Below, piece by piece: positions 25,971 through 34,334 of a stretch of DNA of 51,655 nt. This DNA is from Actinomycetota bacterium. GTDB taxonomy: Bacteria; Actinomycetota; Rubrobacteria; Rubrobacterales; Rubrobacteraceae. The DNA is taken from NCBI GenBank assembly GCA_902810695.1, contig CADDYV010000023.1, positions 1 to 51,655 on the forward strand. Direction: 5' to 3'. Position 1 is the first letter of the stretch; each line of letters begins with the position of its first letter. The position numbers were made by a program, and so were the translations under genes. The notes under the pieces are model-generated. The model worked only from the letters and a program-made list of their open reading frames with translations. It was not told where the DNA came from and made no database searches.

Positions 25971-26913
25971 GCCCGTGGATGTCCGGCGGCAAAATCTGAA
26001 ACCCGCCAGGAGTCCCGGCAAGAAGAGAGGTCGGGAGCGTTGGATCTCCTCTTTCGAAGCCCGGATGATGCTCCCGGCTCTGGTGATACTCGCGGTCATC
26101 TCGATCCTGCCGCTTCTATACATACTCTGGATGAGCCTCAACAACGTGACGCTTCTCGGCGGCGCCGGCATCACGTCCCGCTGGCTGGGGCTCGGCAACT
26201 GGGCACGCATGTTCTCCGACTCCAACGTGTGGAGCGGATGGCTGGTCATGGCGATCTACTTCGTGGCGACGGTAGGGCTGGAGATGATCCTGGGCATCGC
26301 CATTGCCCTGCTGGTTCACGAGGTCGTGTGGGGAAGGAACCTTGCGCTTTCTATAATCCTGATCCCGATGTTCGTGGCGCCGGTGATCGTGGGGCTTTTG
26401 GGCAGGTTCCTGGTCAATCCCACCTACGGCCTCTACTCCTGGGTCTTGAGGGAGACCGGGATATTCACAGGGAACATACTGGGCGGGAAAGTGTCCGCGT
26501 TCGTGGCTGTCGTGCTGATGGACGTCTGGGAGTGGACGCCGCTCATCGCCCTGATCACGCTCGCCGGGCTGGTCTCCATACAGCCGCAGGTGATCGAAGC
26601 CGCCAGGGTTGACGGGGCCAGCTACCCGCAGAGGCTCTGGCATATTATCCTGCCCTCGATATCCGGCATCATCATCGTGGCGCTTTTGATCCGCTCGATG
26701 GACGCGCTGCGCTACTTCTCGATTATCTGGCAGGCGACCGACGGCGGCCCGGCCAACGCGACCAAGATAATCCCCATGAGGCTCTACGAGGTTGCCTTCC
26801 GCTTCTTGCACCTGGGATACGCGGCGGCCATCGGCCTGGTCATGCTCGCGGTCTCTATCCTGGTCGCGAACCTGTTTACGAGAATACTCAGAGAGAGGGG
26901 GCTGGCAGGATGA
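25960..26913 (+). CDS. ABC importer permease 2a (MalF type)
   Basis: The 317-residue permease starts at GTG 25960, with AAAGGAG seven bases upstream, and overlaps the binding-protein stop by 11 bases. It has six membrane helices with ALVILAVISILPLLYILWMSL as the first and the EAA loop QVIEAARVDGASYPQRLWHIILPSISGII. The longer frame starting at 25627 lies entirely in another frame of the binding protein and is rejected. It is the partner of permease 2b, whose ATG overlaps its TGA. Confidence 0.92.
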   Translation: MQSEPVDVRRQNLKPARSPGKKRGRERWISSFEARMMLPALVILAVISILPLLYILWMSLNNVTLLGGAGITSRWLGLGNWARMFSDSNVWSGWLVMAIYFVATVGLEMILGIAIALLVHEVVWGRNLALSIILIPMFVAPVIVGLLGRFLVNPTYGLYSWVLRETGIFTGNILGGKVSAFVAVVLMDVWEWTPLIALITLAGLVSIQPQVIEAARVDGASYPQRLWHIILPSISGIIIVALLIRSMDALRYFSIIWQATDGGPANATKIIPMRLYEVAFRFLHLGYAAAIGLVMLAVSILVANLFTRILRERGLAG

Positions 26914-27740
26914 AGAAGAACACAGGCAGCAAGATCATCCTCTACATCCTCTTGCTGGTCGTGCTCCTCTGGACGATCGTGCCGATCGGCTGGATGTTGC
27001 TCTCTTCCTTCAAGTCAACCACAGATGTTCTCTCGACCACACCGCTGGTCGTTTTCAAGCCTACCCTGGCGAATTACTCCAGCCTGTTCTTCGGTGGCAA
27101 CAACCTACTGAGCTATATGCGCAGCAGCGTCCTCGCCGCGGGCATCTCGACGATCATCGCTACTACTTTAGGATGCTTCGCCGGATACGGGCTCGCCCGC
27201 AGCAACTTCCGGGGCAAAAGGCACCTGGCGTTCTGGATCATCTCGACGCGGATGGCCCCGATAGCAGCCGTGATCCTGCCGTTCTTTATCGGCTTTACTT
27301 TTCTGCACCTGATCAACACGATCTGGGCTCTCATCATCGCCTACCTGAGCTTCAATTTGCCGTTTGCGATCTGGATCATGAACGCCTTCTTCGCCGATTT
27401 GCCTCCGGGCATCGAGGAGGCAGCCCGGGTGGATGGCGCCACCCGCTTTCAGACTTTCTGGCGCATTGCCTTGCCACTCACCGCTCCGGGGATCGTAACT
27501 ACCGCCATCCTCTGCCTCGTGTTCGCCTGGAACGACTACGCCTTCGCCGTAACCTTCACCGGGCCGGGAAGCCAGACGCTTCCGGTGGCCGCCTCGCAGC
27601 TCATCACGCAGACCGGGGTGAACTGGGGCCAGCTCACGGCTATCGGCACGGTCGTGGCGCTGCCGATGGTGGTTGTGGGACTCGCCGTGAGACGTTATCT
27701 GGTGCGGGGTCTGACTTTAGGTGCGGTTACCGGAGAGTAG
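26910..27740 (+). CDS. ABC importer permease 2b (MalG type)
   Basis: The 276-residue permease starts with ATG 26910, overlapping the previous stop (ATGA). It shows the MalG-type VPIGWMLLSSFKSTTDVLS start, six membrane helices and the EAA loop GIEEAARVDGATRFQTFWRIALPLTAPGI. It completes the second importer of the operon, still without an ATPase gene. The kinase gene follows after six bases. Confidence 0.92.
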   Translation: MKKNTGSKIILYILLLVVLLWTIVPIGWMLLSSFKSTTDVLSTTPLVVFKPTLANYSSLFFGGNNLLSYMRSSVLAAGISTIIATTLGCFAGYGLARSNFRGKRHLAFWIISTRMAPIAAVILPFFIGFTFLHLINTIWALIIAYLSFNLPFAIWIMNAFFADLPPGIEEAARVDGATRFQTFWRIALPLTAPGIVTTAILCLVFAWNDYAFAVTFTGPGSQTLPVAASQLITQTGVNWGQLTAIGTVVALPMVVVGLAVRRYLVRGLTLGAVTGE

Positions 27741-27746
27741 CTTGAG

Positions 27747-29285
27747 ATGACATCAGCGGATTGCGTTATAGGGATAGACTGCTCGACGACGGCTACCAAA
27801 GCCGTTGTGTGGGACTTGCAGGGGCGAGAGATCGCCGAAGGAAGGGCGAAGTTTGCGTTGTCTATGCCGCACAGCGGCTGGCACGAGCAGGACGCCGAGG
27901 ACTGGTGGCGCTCGACCAGACAGGCGCTCGAAGAGGCGGCTTCCAAAGTAGACCCTCGTCGCATTCGAGCTATCGGGATCACGCACCAGCGGGAGAGCTT
28001 CGTCTGCACCGATGAGGAGGGAAAACCGCTGAGGCCCGCGATCCTCTGGCTCGACGAGCGGGCGGGAAAAGAGATCGAACGCTACGGCTCCGAAGAGGTG
28101 CACCGCATCACGGGCAAACCCCCGGATGTCACCCCCGCTTTCTACAAGCTCCTGTGGCTCCGGAACAACGAACCCGAGATACTCGACAGGGCCGCGCGGG
28201 TCCTCGATGCCCACAGCTTCCTGGTGGGGAAGCTCACCGGACGCTGGTGCACGAGTTGGTCCAGCGCGGACACCCTGGGAATAGTGGATATGGAGAGCTT
28301 CGACTGGGCGGACAGCCTGCTGCAAGAGATCGGCCTGAGCAGGGAGCAGTTGCCCGAGATTGTGCCGCCCGGTGAAGTAATGGGCGAGCTCTCCGCCGAA
28401 GCTGCGAACGAGACCGAGCTTCCGGAGGGTCTGCCGGTGGTCGGCGGCGCGGGCGACGGACAGACGGCCGGTCTGGGAGCAGACGTTACGCGTCCAGGCA
28501 AGGCTTATTTGAACCTGGGAACCGCCATCGTCTCCGGCACCTATAGCGACCGCTACGTTTGGGGCAGGGAGTTCCGGACCCTCGGGGGACCCATTGCGGG
28601 AACCTACACGCTGGAGACCCTGCTCAGGAGCGGCACGTACACCATAAGCTGGTTCGTGGAGAATTACGGCGGCGTGGACGCGGCCTCTCTGAGGCTCGGC
28701 CTGAGCGACGAAGAAGTCCTGGAGGTGGCGGCGGCCAAGCTGCCGCCCGGAGCCGAGGGTTTGATGGTGCTGCCGTATCTCGGGGCCTGCTCGACCCCGT
28801 ACTGGGACCCGCGCGCGAGCGGCGTGGTCTTCGGCCTGCGCGGGCGCCATACCAAGGCGCACGTCTACCGGGCGATCCTGGAGGGGCTCGCCTTCGAGCA
28901 GCGCCTGTGCACCGACGGCATGGAGAAGGGCCTCGGGCAACCCATCGAGAAGTACGCGGCGATGGGGGGCGGCTCGCGGAGTCCGCTTTTCTGCCAGATC
29001 GAGGCGGACATAACGGGGAGAAACGTAACGGTCTGTCGGGAAGTCGAGACCACCTGCCTGGGAGCGGGGATCTTCGCCGCCGCTGCAACCGGAGCGTACC
29101 GCGATCTGCGCGAGGCAGCGGGAGCCATGTCCGCCGAAGGAAGAACCTACGAGCCGGACGACCGCAGACACGCCTTCTACGACCGGCTCTACGAGGATGT
29201 ATACCGCAGGCTCTACCCGCAACTCTGTCCGCTGTTTCCGGCGCTCGGCGATGCGACCGAAAAGGCCCCGGAGGTGAGAATATAG
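27747..29285 (+). CDS. FGGY-family carbohydrate kinase (xylulokinase-like)
   Basis: The 512-residue kinase has the ATPase-fold motifs IGIDCSTTATKAVVWDLQG (phosphate 1), GITHQRESFVC, AILWLDERAG, GGAGDGQTAGLGADV, ILEGLAFEQRLC and the adenosine motif YAAMGGGSRSPLFCQIEADITG. FGGY kinases phosphorylate ketoses or polyols (xylulose, ribulose, glycerol, erythritol, fucose). The neighbouring polyol dehydrogenases suggest that it acts either on a ketose formed by them or directly on the polyol. Sequence alone does not settle the substrate. It belongs to the same operon as the two importers. Confidence 0.88.
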   Translation: MTSADCVIGIDCSTTATKAVVWDLQGREIAEGRAKFALSMPHSGWHEQDAEDWWRSTRQALEEAASKVDPRRIRAIGITHQRESFVCTDEEGKPLRPAILWLDERAGKEIERYGSEEVHRITGKPPDVTPAFYKLLWLRNNEPEILDRAARVLDAHSFLVGKLTGRWCTSWSSADTLGIVDMESFDWADSLLQEIGLSREQLPEIVPPGEVMGELSAEAANETELPEGLPVVGGAGDGQTAGLGADVTRPGKAYLNLGTAIVSGTYSDRYVWGREFRTLGGPIAGTYTLETLLRSGTYTISWFVENYGGVDAASLRLGLSDEEVLEVAAAKLPPGAEGLMVLPYLGACSTPYWDPRASGVVFGLRGRHTKAHVYRAILEGLAFEQRLCTDGMEKGLGQPIEKYAAMGGGSRSPLFCQIEADITGRNVTVCREVETTCLGAGIFAAAATGAYRDLREAAGAMSAEGRTYEPDDRRHAFYDRLYEDVYRRLYPQLCPLFPALGDATEKAPEVRI

Positions 29286-29304
29286 GTGGCAGTAAGGAGG
29301 CGAA

Positions 29305-29349
29305 ATGGCTGAATATAGAGATGCGCTGACCCGGCGGCGGTGGCGGTAG
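29305..29349 (+). CDS. 14-codon minigene translationally coupled to the GpsA-like gene
   Basis: A strong AAGGAGG (29293-29299) precedes ATG 29305, which opens a 14-residue frame MAEYRDALTRRRWR ending in TAG at 29347-29349. The last base of the stop is the first base of the GTG that starts the next gene (TAGTG). The large gene has no good ribosome-binding site of its own. The likely role is to load ribosomes and pass them on by re-initiation. Four CGG codons and one AGA give five arginines in 14 residues, so ribosome pausing on arginine supply is conceivable. Sequence context only; not a known family. Confidence 0.45.
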   Translation: MAEYRDALTRRRWR

Positions 29350-30410
29350 TGGCGCGCGTAGCCGTTCTGGGCGCTGGCGTAATGGCCACGGCGCTCACCT
29401 TCCCGCTCTCGGAAAACGGCCACGAGGTGCGACTGGTCGGAACCCACCTCGACCGCGACATCATTGACTCTATCCAGGATTCCGGCGTACATCCCAACCT
29501 CGATCTCAAGGTTCCCGAAGGCGTGCGCGCCTACCAGCTAGAGGAAGCTGAGGAGGCTTTTGAGGGCGCCGAGGTAGCCATGAGCGGGGTAAACTCTTTC
29601 GGGGTGAGGTGGGCTGGGAGGCAGTTCGCCTCGCTTTTGAAGCCGGGTATGATGGTGCTCTCCATCACCAAGGGGCTGGAAGCCGCAGATAACGGCGACC
29701 TGCGCATCCTGCCCGAGGTGCTGGCCGAAGAGGTGCCGGAGGAGGTGCGAGATCAGGTCTCCTGGTCTGCCGTCGCCGGACCGTCCATCGCCGGTGAGGT
29801 GGCGGTGCACAGGGATACCTGCGTGGTGTTCACGGGCCACGAGGCGGACATCCTGAAGAAGCTGGCTTCCCTCTTCCGCACTCCCTACTACCACGTCTGG
29901 ACCGACACGGATTTTGTGGGCGTCGAGGTGTGCGCGGCGGCCAAGAACTGCTACGCCTTCGGGGCAGGCTTTATGGAGGGCATACTGGATCGGAAGGGTG
30001 AGTCGGAGGGCCGCTACCGCAACTACAACTACGGGGCGGCGCTCTTCGGGCAGGCAACGCGGGAGTTGGGGCAGTTCATGGCGCTGATGGGCGGCAAGCC
30101 GCAGACGCCTTACGGGTTGGCCGGCGTAGGGGACATGTTCGTGACCAGCATGGGCGGGCGCAACGTGAGGGCGGGAAGGTACGTGGGTGCGGGCGTACCG
30201 TTCTCGGAGGTGCAGAACGAGCGGATGAAGGGGGTAACGCTGGAGGGGGTGGCGGCCATCAGGGTCGTCGGAGAGGCCCTGCCGAAGCTCGCCGGGCGTG
30301 GGATCATCAGAGAGAAAGACTTTCCGCTGCTGCGCCACCTGCACGAGGTAGTCGCCCTCGACAAGCCGCTCGATATGCCCTGGAGCACCTTCTTCGGAGG
30401 AGAGAGGTAA
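29349..30410 (+). CDS. NAD(P)-dependent glycerol-3-phosphate dehydrogenase-like protein
   Basis: The 353-residue protein has GpsA-type features: the Rossmann motif VAVLGAGVMATALTFPLSENGH, the SITKGLE loop, AGPSIAGEV, the catalytic-lysine region VEVCAAAKNCYAFGAGFMEG, and GLAGVGDMFVTSMGGRNVRAG. It departs from housekeeping GpsA (GAGVMATAL for GAGSWGTAL) and sits in a sugar-alcohol operon. A polyol-phosphate dehydrogenase oxidising the product of the adjacent kinase is therefore likely, rather than phospholipid synthesis. The start is GTG 29349, coupled to the minigene; GTG 29340 in the same frame would overlap it. The substrate is inferred from context. Confidence 0.8.
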   Translation: MARVAVLGAGVMATALTFPLSENGHEVRLVGTHLDRDIIDSIQDSGVHPNLDLKVPEGVRAYQLEEAEEAFEGAEVAMSGVNSFGVRWAGRQFASLLKPGMMVLSITKGLEAADNGDLRILPEVLAEEVPEEVRDQVSWSAVAGPSIAGEVAVHRDTCVVFTGHEADILKKLASLFRTPYYHVWTDTDFVGVEVCAAAKNCYAFGAGFMEGILDRKGESEGRYRNYNYGAALFGQATRELGQFMALMGGKPQTPYGLAGVGDMFVTSMGGRNVRAGRYVGAGVPFSEVQNERMKGVTLEGVAAIRVVGEALPKLAGRGIIREKDFPLLRHLHEVVALDKPLDMPWSTFFGGER

Positions 30411-30451
30411 GAATCTAGAACTGGAGATAATTGTGGAGAAAGGAGAGAACC

Positions 30452-31474
30452 GTGCGCAACCGGGCCGCCGTCATGCACGGCACGCACGATATAAGGCTGG
30501 AGGAGAGGCCGGTCCCGGAACCCGACCCGAAAGAGGTCCTGGTGGAGATAAAGGCCGTAGGGGTGTGCGGCTCGGACGTTCACTACTACGAGCACGGCAG
30601 AATCGGCTCCTTCGTCGTCGAGAAGCCCCTGATCCTGGGCCACGAGTCCTCCGGCGTAGTCGTAGACTTGGGGAACGAGGTTACCAAACACGAGGTGGGC
30701 GAGAGAGTAACGCTGGAGCCGGGGGTTCCCTGCGGACGCTGCCGCGAGTGCCGCGCCGGGCGCTACAACCTCTGTCCCGACGTTCGCTTTTTCGCGACCC
30801 CGCCGATCGACGGCGCCTTCGCCAACTACGTAACCATCCACGAGGACTTCGCCTTCAGGCTTCCCGACTCGATGAGCGACGAGGTCGGGGCGCTGATGGA
30901 ACCGCTGTCGGTGGGGATCTGGGCTTCCTGGAAGGCGAGGATAAGAGGCGGCGAGCACGTCCTGGTTACGGGGGCCGGTCCGATAGGGCTCCTGGCGATG
31001 CGGGTGGCCCTGGCTTTCGGAGCGACGGAAGCCACGATCACAGACGTCTCCGAAGAGCGCCTGGAGATAGCCCGCAGAAGCGGCGCGACGCGCGCGATCA
31101 ACGTCGCCAACGAGCCGCTCCCGGATGCGGGAGTGGAGGTGGACGCCCTGATCGAGTGTTCCGGCAACCCGGCGGCTCTCAAGGACGGCATCCGCTGCAT
31201 CCGTCCGGCGGGGATGGCGGTCGTGGTGGGCATGGGACCGGGAGAGGAGACGAGCATCCCGCTCTCCTACATCCAGAGCAAGGAGATCACACTGACCGGC
31301 ACCTTCCGCTACGCCAACACCTACCCGACGGCCATAGGGCTTGTCTCCTCGGGAAAGGTGAGCCTGGACGACTTCGCCACCAGTCACTACGGGCTCGACG
31401 ACACGGAAGAGGCGCTGCAGGCTTCCGGCAAAGACCCGGCGAACGTCAAGCCGGTCGTCGTGCCGGGTTCGTAG
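30452..31474 (+). CDS. Zinc-dependent polyol (sorbitol/xylitol-type) dehydrogenase
   Basis: The 340-residue medium-chain dehydrogenase shows GVCGSDVHYYEHG (catalytic Zn Cys), ILGHESSGVV (His-Glu), the structural-Zn cluster CGRCRECRAGRYNLC with four cysteines, ALMEPLSVGIWAS and the NAD-binding VTGAGPIGLLAMRVA. CGSDVHYYEHGRIG is the typical start of sorbitol and xylitol dehydrogenases, which oxidise the C2 hydroxyl of polyols. The GTG start at 30452 has AAAGGAG close upstream. It follows the GpsA-like gene and precedes a second dehydrogenase, so the operon can oxidise more than one polyol or carry out two oxidations in sequence. Confidence 0.9.
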   Translation: MRNRAAVMHGTHDIRLEERPVPEPDPKEVLVEIKAVGVCGSDVHYYEHGRIGSFVVEKPLILGHESSGVVVDLGNEVTKHEVGERVTLEPGVPCGRCRECRAGRYNLCPDVRFFATPPIDGAFANYVTIHEDFAFRLPDSMSDEVGALMEPLSVGIWASWKARIRGGEHVLVTGAGPIGLLAMRVALAFGATEATITDVSEERLEIARRSGATRAINVANEPLPDAGVEVDALIECSGNPAALKDGIRCIRPAGMAVVVGMGPGEETSIPLSYIQSKEITLTGTFRYANTYPTAIGLVSSGKVSLDDFATSHYGLDDTEEALQASGKDPANVKPVVVPGS

Positions 31475-31490
31475 AAAGAGGTGGTTGAAT

Positions 31491-32486
31491 TTGAGCGTTA
31501 GCGTGGTCTGGCCCGGCAGAGAGGGAGTAGAGGTCGAGTCTCGCAACGTGCCTTCGCCGGGATCCGACGAGTTGAAGGTCCGGGTCGAGGCTTCGGGGTT
31601 GTGCGGGACGGATCTGCACATCGCCTCTGGCGAGTACCCTTTCGCGCGGCCCGGCGTAACCATCGGCCACGAGTTCGCCGGAACCATCGTGGAGGTAGGA
31701 CCGGATGTAGAGGGCTTCAGCGTGGGTGAGCGGGTCGTAGTGGACCCCAACATCCCGTGCCGCACCTGCGAGTTCTGCCACAGCTCGCGTCCGCACCTCT
31801 GCGAGAACCCGCAGGCCCTCGGGGTTACCCTGAACGGCGGGCTCTCCGAGTTCGCGGTGCTGCCCGCGCCGCAGGCTTACAGGGTCCCGGAAGGATTGCC
31901 CCCGGAGGCCGCCGCGCTGACCGAACCCCTGGCCTGCACGCTGCACGCGGTGGACCTGGGGGACCTGCGTCCGGGAGAGCGAGCGCTGGTTCTCGGGGCC
32001 GGGCCGATAGGCGTTCTCTGCGCCGCGCTACTCGTGGCGGCGGGGGCGTCCGAGGTCCTCGTCAGCGAGCCCAGCCGGGAGAGGCGGGATCACGTCCGCA
32101 AAGTCGGCGCCGAACCCGTGGAGCCGGAATCGGTCTCGGAAGGAATGGCCGATAAGGTATTCGAGTGCGTCGGTCGTTCTGGGACGATGCGGGATGCGGT
32201 GGAGGCCGTTAAACCCGGTGGGACGGTGGTGTGGGTGGGTGTGGCCCCACCCGAGGCCGAGGTAGCCGTCAGGCCGTACGACATCTTCAGGCGCGAGCTG
32301 ACCATCCGCGGCACCTACACCAACCCCTTCACGATGGAACGCTCGCTGGCCCTGCTGGGATCCGGCCGGATAGACTGGGAGACCATAGTAACGCACCGCA
32401 TACCCCTGGACCGCTTCGAGGACGCCTGGAGCGCGCACAGCGAGGGCGCGGGGCTCAAGGTCTGCGTCCTGCCTGAGAGTTCGTAG
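31491..32486 (+). CDS. Zinc-dependent alcohol dehydrogenase (arabitol/threonine dehydrogenase-like)
   Basis: This second medium-chain dehydrogenase (331 residues) has GLCGTDLHIASGEYPFA, TIGHEFAGTIVEVG, the structural-Zn motif CRTCEFCHSSRPHLC, LTEPLACTLHAVDL and VLGAGPIGVLCAALL. I chose the TTG at 31491, six bases after AAAGAGGTGG, over the TTG at 31485. It is the last gene of the operon; its end is 15 bases from the convergent serS gene. The sequence is closer to arabitol- or threonine-type enzymes than to the sorbitol-type neighbour, so the two are not recent duplicates. Confidence 0.88.
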   Translation: MSVSVVWPGREGVEVESRNVPSPGSDELKVRVEASGLCGTDLHIASGEYPFARPGVTIGHEFAGTIVEVGPDVEGFSVGERVVVDPNIPCRTCEFCHSSRPHLCENPQALGVTLNGGLSEFAVLPAPQAYRVPEGLPPEAAALTEPLACTLHAVDLGDLRPGERALVLGAGPIGVLCAALLVAAGASEVLVSEPSRERRDHVRKVGAEPVEPESVSEGMADKVFECVGRSGTMRDAVEAVKPGGTVVWVGVAPPEAEVAVRPYDIFRRELTIRGTYTNPFTMERSLALLGSGRIDWETIVTHRIPLDRFEDAWSAHSEGAGLKVCVLPESS

Positions 32487-32501
32487 GGGCAAACTATCAG
32501 C

Positions 32502-33773
32502 CTATCTGGCTGGTTGGATCTCCTTCTTGCCGACGTACGGAACCAGCACGTCGGGGATTTTCACCGAGCCGTCTTCCTGCTGGTAGTTTTCTAGCAGTGA
32601 TATCAGGGCCCGGCTTACGGCGATAGCGGTGCCGTTGAGGGTGTGCAGAAGCTGCGGACGGCTGCCTTCCGGGCGGTACCGGATGGCGAGGCGGCGGGCC
32701 TGGTAGTCGGTGGTGTTGGAAGTGCTCGTAACCTCGCCGTAGTCGCCCCGGCCCGGCATCCAGGCTTCGAGGTCGTACTTGCGGTATGCCGCGCCGCCGA
32801 GGTCGCCGGTGCAGATGTCCACCACGCGGTAGGGGATACCGAGCCCCTGGAAGATATCCTCCTCTACGGCGAGCATCTCTTCGTGCATCGCATCCGACTG
32901 CTCCGGTGTCGTGAACGCGAACATCTCGACCTTGGTGAACTGGTGGACGCGGTAGAGGCCGCGGCTGGCCCTCCCGTGAGAGCCAGCCTCGGTGCGGAAG
33001 CAGTGCGAGAGCCCGGCGAAACGCAGGGGAAGGTCGTCTTCCTGAAGGATCTCGTCGGCGAGCTGTCCGGCTAGTGTGATCTCAGCGGTCGCGATGAGCG
33101 AGAGATCGGTGTTCTCGACAGAGTAGATCTGGGTCTCCGGTCCTCGCGGGATGAAACCGGTTCCGACCAGCGCCTCGTCCCTCGCCAGGTCGGGTGTGAT
33201 CGCCGGCTCGTACCCGCGCTCTATGAGCGCATCCAGCGCGTAGCGCACGAGCCCGAGTTCCAGGAGCACGGCGTCTCCCCGCAGGAAGTAGAACTTGCTG
33301 CCGGTCGTCTTCGCCCCGGCGTCGAAGTCTATGAGCTTCAGGCTCTCGCCGATCTCCACGTGATCTCGGGCCTCGAACTCGAACTGCGGGACCTCGCCCC
33401 AGCGCCTTATCTCGACGTTCTCGGTGTCATCCTTGCCGATCGGGGCGTCTGGGTGCGTCATGTTGGGGATGTTTAGCTGCTCCTCGCGCAGCCGCCTCTC
33501 GATCTCTGCGAGCTCGTCTTCCTTTTTCGGGATACGCTCCTTCATGGCGCGCGACTCTTCGATGAGCTTCTGGCGCGCCTCCTCGTCGCGCTCCCTGCCG
33601 ATGGACTTCGCCATCTGGTTTTGTTCGTGGCGCAGCTCGTTGAGTTCGGAGATCAAAGCCGACCGCCGGTCGGCAAGCTCCACGACGAGGCCCACGTCGG
33701 CCTCGACGCCCCGGTTCTTGCAGTTCTCCTTGACGGCTTCGACGTTCTCGCGAATGTATTTCAGGTCCAGCAA
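32502..33773 (-). CDS. serS: Seryl-tRNA synthetase
   Basis: The 423-residue class II synthetase begins with the long coiled-coil tRNA-binding arm (residues 1-105, LKYIRENVEAVKENCKNRG and a charged helical hairpin). The catalytic core follows: TPDLARDEALVGTGFIPRG, LIATAEITLAGQLADE, the motif 2 region CFRTEAGSHGRASRGLYRVHQFTKVEMFAF, and motif 3 LLHTLNGTAIAVSRALISLLENYQ. The start is TTG 33773 with GAGGAGG six bases upstream. The C-terminus ends soon after VLVPYVGKKEI, as is usual. No T-box or leader structure is visible in the 50 bases upstream. Confidence 0.96.
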   Translation of the reverse strand: MLDLKYIRENVEAVKENCKNRGVEADVGLVVELADRRSALISELNELRHEQNQMAKSIGRERDEEARQKLIEESRAMKERIPKKEDELAEIERRLREEQLNIPNMTHPDAPIGKDDTENVEIRRWGEVPQFEFEARDHVEIGESLKLIDFDAGAKTTGSKFYFLRGDAVLLELGLVRYALDALIERGYEPAITPDLARDEALVGTGFIPRGPETQIYSVENTDLSLIATAEITLAGQLADEILQEDDLPLRFAGLSHCFRTEAGSHGRASRGLYRVHQFTKVEMFAFTTPEQSDAMHEEMLAVEEDIFQGLGIPYRVVDICTGDLGGAAYRKYDLEAWMPGRGDYGEVTSTSNTTDYQARRLAIRYRPEGSRPQLLHTLNGTAIAVSRALISLLENYQQEDGSVKIPDVLVPYVGKKEIQPAR

Positions 33774-33824
33774 GAGGGGCCTCCTCGAATTTTCTAAACG
33801 TCCACGCCCAGTTCTCCGGCTATC

Positions 33825-34334
33825 TTACCGGTGCTTCGCCAGTTCTGCGAGCGCCCTGTTCTCTTCGCGGATCCTCACCCGGAGAAGCGCCGCGTTGATT
33901 ATCGAGAAGACGACGGCGGTAATTCGCGCCCCGAAGATGAGAGGGAAGCTGAAGATCTCAACCGCCACCGCGAGGTAGTTCGGGTGCTTGATGTACTTGT
34001 ACGGACCCGTCTTGACGAGCTTCTCGCCGGGTACGACGAGTATCCTGGTGTTCCACCTCTCTTTCAGAGAGAAGATGGCCCAGTAGCGCAGGGGCTGCGC
34101 CAGAAGAAACGCGGCGAGCGGGAGCGGCTGCGCTTTCTTGTGTCCGCGCAGTGCCCCCTCTACGAGAGTGGAGAGCAGCCAGAGCGTGTGCGTGGCGACC
34201 ATAATAGGGTAGTGGCCCTTCCCGCGCTCGATGGCACCGCGAGATCTCAGGGTGCGCTCGTTGCGGCGGGAGAGCTTCAGCTCCAGAATACGCTGGAGCG
34301 CGACGAGGGCGACGCCTGCTGCCACCCTCAGCAT
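33825..34334 (-). CDS. Isoprenylcysteine carboxyl methyltransferase (ICMT) family protein
   Basis: The 169-residue membrane protein has four or so hydrophobic segments and the ICMT-type SAM-binding signature LVKTGPYKYIKHPNYLAVAVEIFSFPLIF, ending in RIREENRALAE. Its start ATGCTGA overlaps the stop of the type III polyketide synthase gene. Such ICMT-like proteins beside type III synthases (SrsB in Streptomyces, BpsB/YpbQ in Bacillus) O-methylate alkylresorcinols or alkylpyrones at the membrane. That is the most likely role here, rather than protein methylation. Confidence 0.87.
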   Translation of the reverse strand: MLRVAAGVALVALQRILELKLSRRNERTLRSRGAIERGKGHYPIMVATHTLWLLSTLVEGALRGHKKAQPLPLAAFLLAQPLRYWAIFSLKERWNTRILVVPGEKLVKTGPYKYIKHPNYLAVAVEIFSFPLIFGARITAVVFSIINAALLRVRIREENRALAELAKHR

